Shown one piece after another: positions 21,031-28,730 of a stretch of DNA of 32,114 bases. Under the pieces are notes generated by a model. The model worked only from the letters and a program-made list of their open reading frames with translations. It did not search any database and had not been told where the DNA came from. The stretch is from a virus: positions 1 to 32,114 of the IMG/VR virus record IMGVR_UViG_3300033182_000084. The stretch is one strand, 5' to 3'. Made by a program: the position numbers and the translations under genes. How positions within the stretch are numbered: the stretch's first letter is position 1; the number at the start of each line of letters is the position of its first letter.

Positions 21031-21195
21031 ATGTACAAATTACTAGGGGTTGATCCGTTAAATGGTGGTGAGATGCAAGGAGTTAAGCGAATAGCTGATA
21101 ATGCGTTCATTCCATTTGACGAAGCAAACAGAGACTATCAAGAATACTTAGAGTGGTTGGCAGAGGGCAATACGCCTGAGCCAGCCGACAATTAA
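21031..21195 (+). CDS. 54-residue fibre-companion protein
   Basis: Begins at the ATG directly after the previous [23 protein letters not shown], then [20 protein letters not shown] and [14 protein letters not shown]: the [21 protein letters not shown] end is a well-known pattern of small proteins that follow phage fibre genes. Probably an assembly factor or fibre-bound peptide; unproven. Confidence 0.75.
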   Translation: MYKLLGVDPLNGGEMQGVKRIADNAFIPFDEANRDYQEYLEWLAEGNTPEPADN

Positions 21196-21207
21196 CTGGA
21201 GACTTAA

Positions 21208-21756
21208 ATGGCAGATACCACAACTACGACGTACAGTTTAGTTAAGCCTGAAATTGGGGCGTCTGAAGATTCATGGGGAACTAAGTTAAATAATAACTTA
21301 GACAGTATTGACGACTTGCTCGATGGAACGACTGCTGTAACTGGGATAGACATCAACTCAGGCGCGATTGATAACACTCCAATTGGGGCAACAACAGCGT
21401 CAACTGGAAATTTCAGTACGCTATCATTAAATGGCACTGCCGTTACATCTACAGCCGCAGAGTTAAATATACTTGACGGCGTTACTGCTACAGCGGCTGA
21501 AATAAACGCTCTGGACGGAATTACATCAACTGTTTCCGAGTTAAATATACTTGATGGCGTAACAGCAACAACCGCAGAATTAAATTATGTTGACGGAGTA
21601 ACATCATCAATACAAACTCAGATTGATTCAAAGCAAGCAACATTAACTAATATATCTGACTCAACAGGGGCTAATGGATACGGAACGAGAACGGTATCTA
21701 CAAGTGATCCAACTGGAGGATCAGATGGTGACATCCATTACAAGGTTGCTAGTTAA
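21208..21756 (+). CDS. Fibre protein with [10 protein letters not shown] repeats
   Basis: 182 residues; GGAG lies eight bases before the ATG. N-terminus [20 protein letters not shown] is a common fibre start. Residues 79-130 are four 13-residue repeats of the type [13 protein letters not shown], known from fibre shafts. The end is Ser/Thr/Gly-rich ([14 protein letters not shown], then HYKVAS). Probably a trimeric shaft that carries the glycine-rich protein encoded next; the stop shares a base with that gene's ATG. Confidence 0.78.
   Translation: MADTTTTTYSLVKPEIGASEDSWGTKLNNNLDSIDDLLDGTTAVTGIDINSGAIDNTPIGATTASTGNFSTLSLNGTAVTSTAAELNILDGVTATAAEINALDGITSTVSELNILDGVTATTAELNYVDGVTSSIQTQIDSKQATLTNISDSTGANGYGTRTVSTSDPTGGSDGDIHYKVAS
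21442..21597 (+). repeat. 39-bp tandem repeat, four copies (AELNILDG)
   Basis: Copies begin at 21442, 21481, 21520 and 21559. Each encodes VT(S/A)T..E(L/I)N(I/A/Y)(L/V)DG. Copies 1 and 3 share most bases, so expansion by recombination is likely. A structural shaft repeat. Confidence 0.85.
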
Positions 21757-22442
21757 TGCCACTTAAAATTAAACATGGCGGCGTCTGGAAAGATGTCCAG
21801 CAAGTATTTGTAAAGGTTTCAGGCGCTTGGAAAAACTGTCTTGATGTAAAAATTAAAGACGGTGGATCATGGAAGTCAGCGTTATATGAGTCCGGATCTC
21901 AAAACTATACTAGCTCTGGAACTTACTCTTTAACAGTTCCTGCTGGCGTATCAACAATGACTGTTTCTGTTTATGCTGGCGGAGGAGGCGGTAGTGCTTG
22001 TTGGTTCTGTGGAGATGGATATCCCGGCGGCGGCGGTGGTTCTGGCGGCTACAGGACAAGTCAATCCTTATCTGTTACTCCGGGAGAATCTTTATCGATA
22101 GTTGTTGGCGCTGGCGGCTCTCCCGGAAGTTTTGTTTTATGTGCTAGTTCTAGTTCAGGCCGTGCTGGATCTGCTGGCGGATCTTCATCTGTTACTAGCG
22201 GCTCTGGATCTGTAAGTGCTACTGGAGGTTCTGGAGGTAGTTGGGGTACGCCGGGTGGAGGCGGTTCTGGAGGCTCGCCTAGCGGAGTTAATGGAAGCGG
22301 TGGATCAGGACTTTATGGCGGTTCTGGCGGTAATAATGGCACTGGTTATGGAACAGGCGGTCGAGGTGGTAACTTGACTGACTCAGATGCAAATAAAGGT
22401 GGTCGTGCTGGATCTGCTGGCGCTGTGTTCTTGTCATGGTAA
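21756..22442 (+). CDS. Glycine-rich fibre tip adhesin
   Basis: 228 residues. Residues 1-45 hold three copies of a K-(G)G-x-WK unit (KHGGVWKDVQQ, KVSGAWKNCLD, KDGGSWKSAL), probably the attachment part. After a strand-rich bridge (YSLTVPAGVSTMTVSVYAGG), the last 150 residues are glycine/serine-rich, with runs such as PGGGGGSGGY, AGGSPGSF and GGGGSGGSP, ending GSAGAVFLSW. This resembles the glycine-rich phage tip and lectin-like domains that recognise cell-surface receptors. Four cysteines (WFCGD among them) are unusual for such a domain. Confidence 0.75.
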   Translation: MPLKIKHGGVWKDVQQVFVKVSGAWKNCLDVKIKDGGSWKSALYESGSQNYTSSGTYSLTVPAGVSTMTVSVYAGGGGGSACWFCGDGYPGGGGGSGGYRTSQSLSVTPGESLSIVVGAGGSPGSFVLCASSSSGRAGSAGGSSSVTSGSGSVSATGGSGGSWGTPGGGGSGGSPSGVNGSGGSGLYGGSGGNNGTGYGTGGRGGNLTDSDANKGGRAGSAGAVFLSW

Positions 22443-22585
22443 TTGATAAAGAAACGAAAACAAAGAGAGAAAGCATTTGTGATAAATGCGAAAAGAGCAA
22501 GTTAGGCATCTGCACAGAGTGCGGATGTGTTCTTGCTTTAAAGACAAAATGGAAATTGGCAAAGTGTCCAATTGGCAAATGGTAA
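22436..22585 (+). CDS. DUF6171-like zinc-ribbon protein
   Basis: 49 residues; ATG overlaps the end of the adhesin gene. Cysteines in CDKC, CTECGC and the terminal KCPIGKW pattern match the small phage family DUF6171, found beside tail genes in marine podoviruses; zinc binding is likely and function unknown. Cys and Lys codons leave no doubt about the frame. Confidence 0.75.
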   Translation: MVIDKETKTKRESICDKCEKSKLGICTECGCVLALKTKWKLAKCPIGKW

Positions 22586-22594
22586 GGAAATAAA

Positions 22595-24073
22595 ATGGCT
22601 CTTATCCCATTAAAATTGCCGCCCGGAGTTTACAAAAACGGCACAGAATTTGAGCAATCTAACCGCTGGCGCGATGCAAGTTTAGTTCGTTGGTCTGAGG
22701 GCAGTATGAGACCAGTTGGTGGATGGGGCGACTTTGTAACGTCTGGGATTGCCGCCGCGCCAAGAGGAATGCACGGATGGCGTGACTTAGACTTTAACAA
22801 TAACTTGGCGGCTGGAACTTACGAGAAACTGTACGCAATCAGTTCTGCTGGAACTGTTACTGATATTACTCCGGCATCTTTTACTGTTGGTCGAGAGAGC
22901 GCGATTCAAAATACTGGATACGGCGGTGGCCTTTATAACGCTGGATACTACAACACGCCTCGATCTCCATCGTCTAACTGGTTGCCAGCGACGACTTGGT
23001 CGATTGATAACTTTGGTGAGGATTTGGTTGCGTGTGCAACAACAGATAAAAAACTGCATTTATGGGACGTTGATGGCGGCGGTGTTGCCGCGCCAATAAC
23101 AAACGCACCAACAGGAAATGAAGGGCTAATTGTTACCGAGGAACGATTCTTGTTTGCCCTTGGCGCAGATAGTAATCCACGAAAGATACAGTGGTGCGAC
23201 AAGGAGGATCTCACGTCTTGGACTCCGGCGGCGACAAACGAAGCTGGAGACATAGAGTTGCAGACATCTGGATCTATTAGGGCGGCGGCTAGAGTTAGAG
23301 GTAGGACTCTTATATTAACTGACGTTGACGCTCACTTGGCGACTTATCAAGGGCCACCGTATGTGTACGGATTTGAGCGTGTTGGCTCTGCTTGCGGTAC
23401 TGATTCGCCTAAGTCATTGGTCGCTGTTGATCAGGCCGCATTCTGGATGGGGCAAAAAGGATTCTTTATATTTGACGGATCTATTGTTCGAGAACTTAAC
23501 TGCGAGGTTAGCGACCACATATTCCGAGATATAAACAACAACCAGATTAGTAAAGTTTATGGCACTCATAACAGTCGTTATTCAGAGATCTGGTGGTTTT
23601 ATCCAAGTAGTTCATCAACAGAAAACGACAGATACGTTGCATACGACTACAAGGACAACATCTGGATGATCGGTGAATTGTCTCGAACTGCGGCGATTGA
23701 TACTGGTATTTTGCGATATCCAATCTGGGCAGACTCAAGCGGTAATCTTTACTTTCAGGAGTATGGATTTAACCACTCTGGCGCTACAATGTTTGTAGAG
23801 TCAGGGCCGATTAGTTTAGGTAACGGTGACAACATTATGCACGTTACCGATCTCATTCCAGACGAACTATCTCAGGGAGACGTTACTGCTAAGTTTAAAA
23901 CAAGGTTGTATCCAAACGGCACTGAGTCAGAGTTCGGATCATTCTCAATGTCGAATCCGACTAGCGTCAGATTTAGTGGTAGACAGGTGCGGATGAGAGT
24001 TGAGACAGAAATTAACTCAGACTGGCGCGTTGGCACGATGCGTATAGAGGCGAAGCCGGGAGGTAGGCGTTGA
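22595..24073 (+). CDS. Tail nozzle-like beta-propeller protein (P22 gp10 type)
   Basis: 492 residues. Starts LIPLKLPPGVYKNGTEFEQS, then RWRDASLVRWSEGSMRPVGG, a signature of this phage family. Repeated W- and G-rich blades follow (LVACATTDKKLHLWDVDG, RFLFALGADSNPRKIQW, QAAFWMGQKGFFIFDG, NDRYVAYDYKDNIWMIG), fitting a beta propeller. It ends with a beta domain (KFKTRLYPNGTESEFGSF). Expected to form the tail hub or nozzle under the adaptor. AAGGA lies before the ATG. Confidence 0.78.
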   Translation: MALIPLKLPPGVYKNGTEFEQSNRWRDASLVRWSEGSMRPVGGWGDFVTSGIAAAPRGMHGWRDLDFNNNLAAGTYEKLYAISSAGTVTDITPASFTVGRESAIQNTGYGGGLYNAGYYNTPRSPSSNWLPATTWSIDNFGEDLVACATTDKKLHLWDVDGGGVAAPITNAPTGNEGLIVTEERFLFALGADSNPRKIQWCDKEDLTSWTPAATNEAGDIELQTSGSIRAAARVRGRTLILTDVDAHLATYQGPPYVYGFERVGSACGTDSPKSLVAVDQAAFWMGQKGFFIFDGSIVRELNCEVSDHIFRDINNNQISKVYGTHNSRYSEIWWFYPSSSSTENDRYVAYDYKDNIWMIGELSRTAAIDTGILRYPIWADSSGNLYFQEYGFNHSGATMFVESGPISLGNGDNIMHVTDLIPDELSQGDVTAKFKTRLYPNGTESEFGSFSMSNPTSVRFSGRQVRMRVETEINSDWRVGTMRIEAKPGGRR

Positions 24074-24732
24074 ACGCAATTCCTCCACCGTTAGGCGGTA
24101 ACTGGCGCGAATGGGCAGAGCGCCTGAATAATTTTATTGCTCGTACTAAAAACAAACTGGACTTTAAGTTAACTGGCGAATCAGCGTCCGAGAACGGCAT
24201 TATGCTTTGGGACGAGACAAAGAAGCACATGGTTTTGTCAGTCGACGGCGAGTTCTTGCCAATCCCATACGGCGAAAACTCTTATGGTTTCTTTGCTGAC
24301 TTTAACAGTCAGTCGGCAAGTACAATTGATACAGCAACAGCCATCACTTGGGATACGACAGCGTATTCGCACAACATATCAATTGACGGGACAGATGCGA
24401 GCAAAATAGTTTTTGCAAGATCTGGAGTATACGAATTGAGTTTTACTGCTGAATTAATATCGTCATCATCGAGTTCAAAAACGTTTTATTTCTGGCCTAG
24501 AGTTAACGGCACAGACGTTGCGAACTCAACAATGGTGACGACGTTAGAGTCTAATAATCAAAAGAAGATCGTTGCTCGATCTGGAATATTTGAGGTGGAT
24601 GCGGATGACTACTTACAGGCGATGTTTGCTACGGACGACTTGGCGGCATCTCTCTCAACGACGGCGGCAACTTCATTTTGCCCAGCGTCACCGTCAGTAA
24701 CGTTATCAGTGAGTGAGTTGTACGTCCCATGA
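24070..24732 (+). CDS. Tail fibre/collar protein with C1q-like end (TTG start)
   Basis: 220 residues. Start is TTG at 24070, with a strong GGGAGG six bases upstream, overlapping the nozzle stop. N-terminus IPPPLGGNWREWAERLNNF and MLWDETKKHMVLSVDGEFLP attach to the tail. From about 75 a jelly roll (GFFADFNSQSAS, IVFARSGVYELSFTAELIS, FYFWPRVNG, IFEVDADDYLQAMFATDD) resembles C1q-like domains. Probably a short tail appendage. Confidence 0.75.
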   Translation: MNAIPPPLGGNWREWAERLNNFIARTKNKLDFKLTGESASENGIMLWDETKKHMVLSVDGEFLPIPYGENSYGFFADFNSQSASTIDTATAITWDTTAYSHNISIDGTDASKIVFARSGVYELSFTAELISSSSSSKTFYFWPRVNGTDVANSTMVTTLESNNQKKIVARSGIFEVDADDYLQAMFATDDLAASLSTTAATSFCPASPSVTLSVSELYVP

Positions 24733-25112
24733 GTTATGAGCCAAAGCAAAGTGTTACTGAAGAACTTATGCGTTGTCGAGTATGGATTGAGAATGCTCTT
24801 GCATACAGTGGCGGTACTCACAATTTTGACGATATTTGTTTGGGAGTCCTTAGCGGTAATCTGCAATTATGGCCTACAGAGAATAGCTGTATGGTTACAG
24901 AAATAGTGGTTTATCCGCGAAAAAAAGTATTTCACGTTTTTCTAGCTGGTGGTACGCTTCAGGAACTTATAGATTTCCACGAGCCAGCAATTGAGTGGGC
25001 TAAGGCGCAAGGATGCTCTGAAATGACGCTTTCAGGGCGATTTGGATGGGAAAAAGCTCTAGCAAGTAACGGTTGGAGTAAGAAATTTACAATGCTTGAA
25101 AGGGAGATTTAA
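24729..25112 (+). CDS. GNAT-fold virion protein (T7 gp13-like)
   Basis: 127 residues: FDDICLGVLSGNLQLWPTEN, then VTEIVVYPRKKVFHVFLAGG and GCSEMTLSGRFGWEKALASN. The pattern matches phage proteins related to T7 internal virion protein A, with an acetyltransferase-like fold but no proven acetyltransferase activity. ATGA overlap with the previous gene. Placed before the ejection-type genes, as in other podoviruses. Confidence 0.75.
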   Translation: MSYEPKQSVTEELMRCRVWIENALAYSGGTHNFDDICLGVLSGNLQLWPTENSCMVTEIVVYPRKKVFHVFLAGGTLQELIDFHEPAIEWAKAQGCSEMTLSGRFGWEKALASNGWSKKFTMLEREI

Positions 25113-25490
25113 ATGAGTGGCGGTGGTGGAAAAGGCGGAAGACAAACAACACAGGTACAGATTCCACAGTATCTGCAAGATGCGTCTAGGCGCAATATTG
25201 CTCGTGCTGAACAGGTGCAACGGTTAGGATTCATGCCATATACAGGCCCACAGGTCGCGGCATTTAATCCAACTCAACAGGCGGCGATGCAGTCAAATAT
25301 TGGCGCGGCAGAGGCTTTTGGCCTTGTTCAGCCCGGTTCATTGCAGGCGATGCAAGGAATGCCGACGCCACAAACATTTGCTGGTGGCGTACAAGGATAT
25401 TCATCAATTCCGTTATACGATCAGGCTCTGGCTGAGTTACAGCAACGCAATCCGAGCCAAGTTAATGCGTATAACAGACTATTTGTTTAA
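25113..25490 (+). CDS. Internal virion protein, N-terminal half of a usually fused protein
   Basis: 125 residues. Glycine-rich start (MSGGGGKGGRQTTQVQIPQY), helix LQDASRRNIARAEQV, then YTGPQVAAFNPTQQAAMQSN and YDQALAELQQRNPSQVNAYN. In phages I recall, this sequence runs on into the kind of protein encoded next, as one polypeptide of about 400 residues. Here it ends at TAA 25488 and the next gene starts in another frame eleven bases on. The head-on arrangement may be an old gene split. Confidence 0.68.
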   Translation: MSGGGGKGGRQTTQVQIPQYLQDASRRNIARAEQVQRLGFMPYTGPQVAAFNPTQQAAMQSNIGAAEAFGLVQPGSLQAMQGMPTPQTFAGGVQGYSSIPLYDQALAELQQRNPSQVNAYNRLFV

Positions 25491-25500
25491 AGGATAGATT

Positions 25501-26283
25501 ATGGCTGGGGCAGCGGTTGCTAATAATCAAACGAGATTTCCAGTTCCACCAAGATCTGGGATGCCAAATGTCAATCAAGCGGCGGCGCAAGGAATATATG
25601 GCGCTGGATTAGGAGCTGCATCTGAGATGGGCTACACGCCACAGCAAGTACAAGCTGGGCAGTTAGCGACGACAGATATTGGTCAATATCAGAATCCATT
25701 TACTGAGCAAGTTATCCGCGCTAATGAAGCAGATATATTGCGTGGCGCTCAGATGGGATTAGATATTCTTGGCGCTAAGGCTCAGGCCGCTGGAGCATAC
25801 GGCGGATCGAGGCAAGCAATTGCAGAGTCAGAATATGGCAGAAATGTGGCGCAACAGTTAGCGCAGTCATCTGCGGCATTAAGACAGGCCGGATTCCAAA
25901 ACGCACAACAAGCCGCTTTGAGCGATATACAGAACAGACTTGGCGCACAGCAGTTCAACGTTACGTCTGGCTTACAGGGCGTACAGCAACGCTTAGGCGC
26001 TGGATCGCAACTTGCTAATATTGCTAATCTTGGTTTTGGCATGGGCCAGCAAGTACAGCAGAATCTAGCGGCTCAGGGCGCACAACAGCAAGCATTGCAA
26101 CAGGCGATATTTGATGCCGCACAGCAACAATTTGCTGGATATGCTGGAGCGCCAATGCAAGGCATTAATCTGGCATCTGGCGCGATCAGCGCATCTCCTG
26201 TTCCTCAGACTCAGACAACAACAAGACAGCCCGGATTGTTTGATTATTTGACTGCTGGATTAACTGCTTACAAGGCTGCGTAA
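25501..26283 (+). CDS. Internal virion/DNA-transfer-like protein
   Basis: 260 residues, Gln/Ala-rich and helical. ATG with AGGA seven bases upstream. YQNPFTEQVIRANEADILRG, then AAGAYGGSRQAIAESEYGRN and AQQALQQAIFDAAQQQ match podovirus internal proteins ejected with the DNA. It ends FDYLTAGLTAYKAA, a common end of such proteins. No enzymatic motif. Probably the C-terminal partner of the 25113 gene. Confidence 0.7.
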   Translation: MAGAAVANNQTRFPVPPRSGMPNVNQAAAQGIYGAGLGAASEMGYTPQQVQAGQLATTDIGQYQNPFTEQVIRANEADILRGAQMGLDILGAKAQAAGAYGGSRQAIAESEYGRNVAQQLAQSSAALRQAGFQNAQQAALSDIQNRLGAQQFNVTSGLQGVQQRLGAGSQLANIANLGFGMGQQVQQNLAAQGAQQQALQQAIFDAAQQQFAGYAGAPMQGINLASGAISASPVPQTQTTTRQPGLFDYLTAGLTAYKAA

Positions 26284-26285
26284 TA

Positions 26286-26705
26286 ATGTACAACCCATAT
26301 CAATTTTTGCCGCAAGGACTTCTTGGATTTCAAGATTCATATGCTGACCGACAGCAACAATATTATGGATTGATGAATATGCCGCAACAAGAAGCTCCGA
26401 TTAGGGCGCCTCAATTTGTAAAGCAAGTAGATCCGATTGCGATGCAACCGTTTGGTCAAACGTTAGACGCAAGCGCTCAGGCTGGTCTTAACAAAATGGT
26501 TGATAACATGAAGTCTGGAAGCCCTGAATATGTCGGCCAGTTTGAGCCAAAAGATAACTACATACCGACGACAGACTATAGAACAAACGAGACTCCTAGC
26601 ACTTATCAAATTCCATACATGAACATGAGTCCTCAGTCTGCTATGGGAAGTAAAGAAGAGGACGAGAAGAGTTTTAGACGAAGAATGCTTGGACTAACTC
26701 GCTAA
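26286..26705 (+). CDS. Hypothetical virion-region protein
   Basis: 139 residues, rich in Gln, Pro, Met and Tyr, with little predicted order (YADRQQQYYGLMNMPQQEAP), ending in a basic helix (EKSFRRRMLGLTR). No recognised family. Tightly packed between internal virion genes and so probably a minor ejected or structural protein. Confidence 0.65.
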   Translation: MYNPYQFLPQGLLGFQDSYADRQQQYYGLMNMPQQEAPIRAPQFVKQVDPIAMQPFGQTLDASAQAGLNKMVDNMKSGSPEYVGQFEPKDNYIPTTDYRTNETPSTYQIPYMNMSPQSAMGSKEEDEKSFRRRMLGLTR

Positions 26706-26716
26706 TTGGAAAAAAT

Positions 26717-28720
26717 ATGCCAAGACAATTAACGCAAGGCGAAAGAGACGAACTCATTGCATATATGCAAGGCATGAAAGCAGATGAAGCTTTTGTGAGT
26801 GAGAGAGTTAAAAATGTACAGGATGAAGGATCATCGCTAATGTACGGTTATTTAGATGCTGGCGATAAAATATTTACTAATCCGGCCGCGATATACAGAA
26901 CAATTCCATCTATCGAGGAAAACTTTGAAAGTTTGCCTCTTGATCTTCAGCAACAAATTATTCAAGGCGGTAGAGCGAGAGATCAAGCCAGTTTTATGGG
27001 CGCATCTGGAGGCAGTCTCGTGACGCCAGATCAGCGCAGATTCGGATTGCTGTATAGCGATATGCCATATATGGATACTGCGGCAAGGAAACAACTAGCT
27101 CCTGAAGATGAAATGGAAGCTATGAGTTATGTTGTAGATGAACGAGGTAATCCAGTTGTAACGACCATGCCAGCGCCTAATATGCCAGAGGAAAGCAACA
27201 AAGGAGTTTTTGCTGGCCTACTTAATGCTGTTAACGGTGTTGCTGATAGAGTGGCGCGAAAGAGAGGATTCACTCAGAATGCTAAATTCTTGCCTCGTCA
27301 AAATTATCAAAGCAACACTCAGATAGAGGCGGCACCGCCAGCTATTACTGATTATGAAACTTATGGGCCTAACGCAAGAAATATTACTGGCTCAGAATTT
27401 TATGGAAATAATGTTGCACAAACAATTCCTATCAATGGCGGCGCTGTTGATAACAGATTATCTGGAGCAGTTTATGACGGCGATACTTTTGCACATGGGC
27501 AAGAAACATATGAAGATCCATCTCGCGCCGCAGTTGACAATAGGATAACTGGAGCCGGAGGAATGGATCTTGGCGTTAATCAATTAATCAGCGGAGTCAA
27601 AAGAGCAGACACGGACGGAAATCAAATATCTTTTGACGCGGATAACGGATTAGGATTTACGCCTAATGGACAACTTGGATTGCAAGGCGATGCAAATGAT
27701 ATTGAATATCAAGCTGGAGAAATACAGAAAGATCTAGAAGAGGCAATTCCAGAGGCAAAAGAGAAATTAGACTTTGGCAGATTAGCAAAAGCGCTTGCTC
27801 TTGGATTTAACACTTTGCGTCTCAATCCTGACCAGCAGTTGGCTTCGTATCTTGGCAAGTCTTTAGAGGAAGATAGAAAGAGAAAGCTACAAGGAAAGAC
27901 TCTTGGAACTGTTGTTAAGTATCTTGAAAACAAAGGTTACAAAGATCACGCAGACATTGCTAGAAATAATCCTAATCTTGCTATGGACATATACAAGCAA
28001 GTTGTTCAGCAAGAAATGAGCGCAAAAGCATCGCCAAAAGTTTCAGGAGTTCAGTTTGACGCAGATGACAATGCTTTTGTTGTCGTTAGTCAAGGAGGAG
28101 AAACTGAGGTTAGAAAATTAAATGTTAAAGGAAGAAGTCAAGAAGATATTTATAAAGCAAAGCTAGAAGCTGACAGAGTGGCTCAGGATCTCAAAACTTC
28201 TGATGCTTTATCTAATGATGTGATGACCATGGCTTACTCATTAGAAGAAAAATTATCTGGATACAGAAGAGCATTAAACGCGCTCCAAAGTGGAGCAAAG
28301 AGTGGATGGATTCAAAACACATTCTTGCCAGCATTTAATGCTGAAACTTCTGCTCTAAGACAAGCGGCGAATACTTTAGGTATCACAGTTATTAATAGTG
28401 CGACATTTGGCGCATTAAGTGAAACAGAACTTAGACTGGCTTTGAGTACAGAGTTAGATCTTAATCTACCGCCTGAAGAGTTAGAGCAACAAGTCATCGC
28501 AAAAATAGAAGCCGCTGAAAAATTCAAGGCTGAATTGATTAGAAAAGCATACGAATTGAGAAGTATGCCTTATAGCGAATATATTGAGAAACAAGCAATG
28601 ATTGCAAGAGAGAATGAGAAATACTTAAGAAAGCCAGATGATCCTGACGTAACCGACGCAGACTGGGCAATGCTAAATGCTCAGGAGAGAAAGCATTATT
28701 ATCAATTAGCAGATCAATAA
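26717..28720 (+). CDS. Large internal virion/ejection-type protein
   Basis: 667 residues. Helical start (LTQGERDELIAYMQGMKADE), a disordered Asn/Gly-rich middle (about residues 190-310), and a long helical end from GEIQKDLEEAIPEAKEK with LALSTELDLNLPPEELEQQV and KFKAELIRKAYELRSM. No enzyme motif. Size, composition and position match the ejection proteins of podoviruses. Arginine is coded almost only by AGA, as in the next gene. Confidence 0.7.
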   Translation: MPRQLTQGERDELIAYMQGMKADEAFVSERVKNVQDEGSSLMYGYLDAGDKIFTNPAAIYRTIPSIEENFESLPLDLQQQIIQGGRARDQASFMGASGGSLVTPDQRRFGLLYSDMPYMDTAARKQLAPEDEMEAMSYVVDERGNPVVTTMPAPNMPEESNKGVFAGLLNAVNGVADRVARKRGFTQNAKFLPRQNYQSNTQIEAAPPAITDYETYGPNARNITGSEFYGNNVAQTIPINGGAVDNRLSGAVYDGDTFAHGQETYEDPSRAAVDNRITGAGGMDLGVNQLISGVKRADTDGNQISFDADNGLGFTPNGQLGLQGDANDIEYQAGEIQKDLEEAIPEAKEKLDFGRLAKALALGFNTLRLNPDQQLASYLGKSLEEDRKRKLQGKTLGTVVKYLENKGYKDHADIARNNPNLAMDIYKQVVQQEMSAKASPKVSGVQFDADDNAFVVVSQGGETEVRKLNVKGRSQEDIYKAKLEADRVAQDLKTSDALSNDVMTMAYSLEEKLSGYRRALNALQSGAKSGWIQNTFLPAFNAETSALRQAANTLGITVINSATFGALSETELRLALSTELDLNLPPEELEQQVIAKIEAAEKFKAELIRKAYELRSMPYSEYIEKQAMIARENEKYLRKPDDPDVTDADWAMLNAQERKHYYQLADQ

Positions 28721-28730
28721 GGCGAACATA

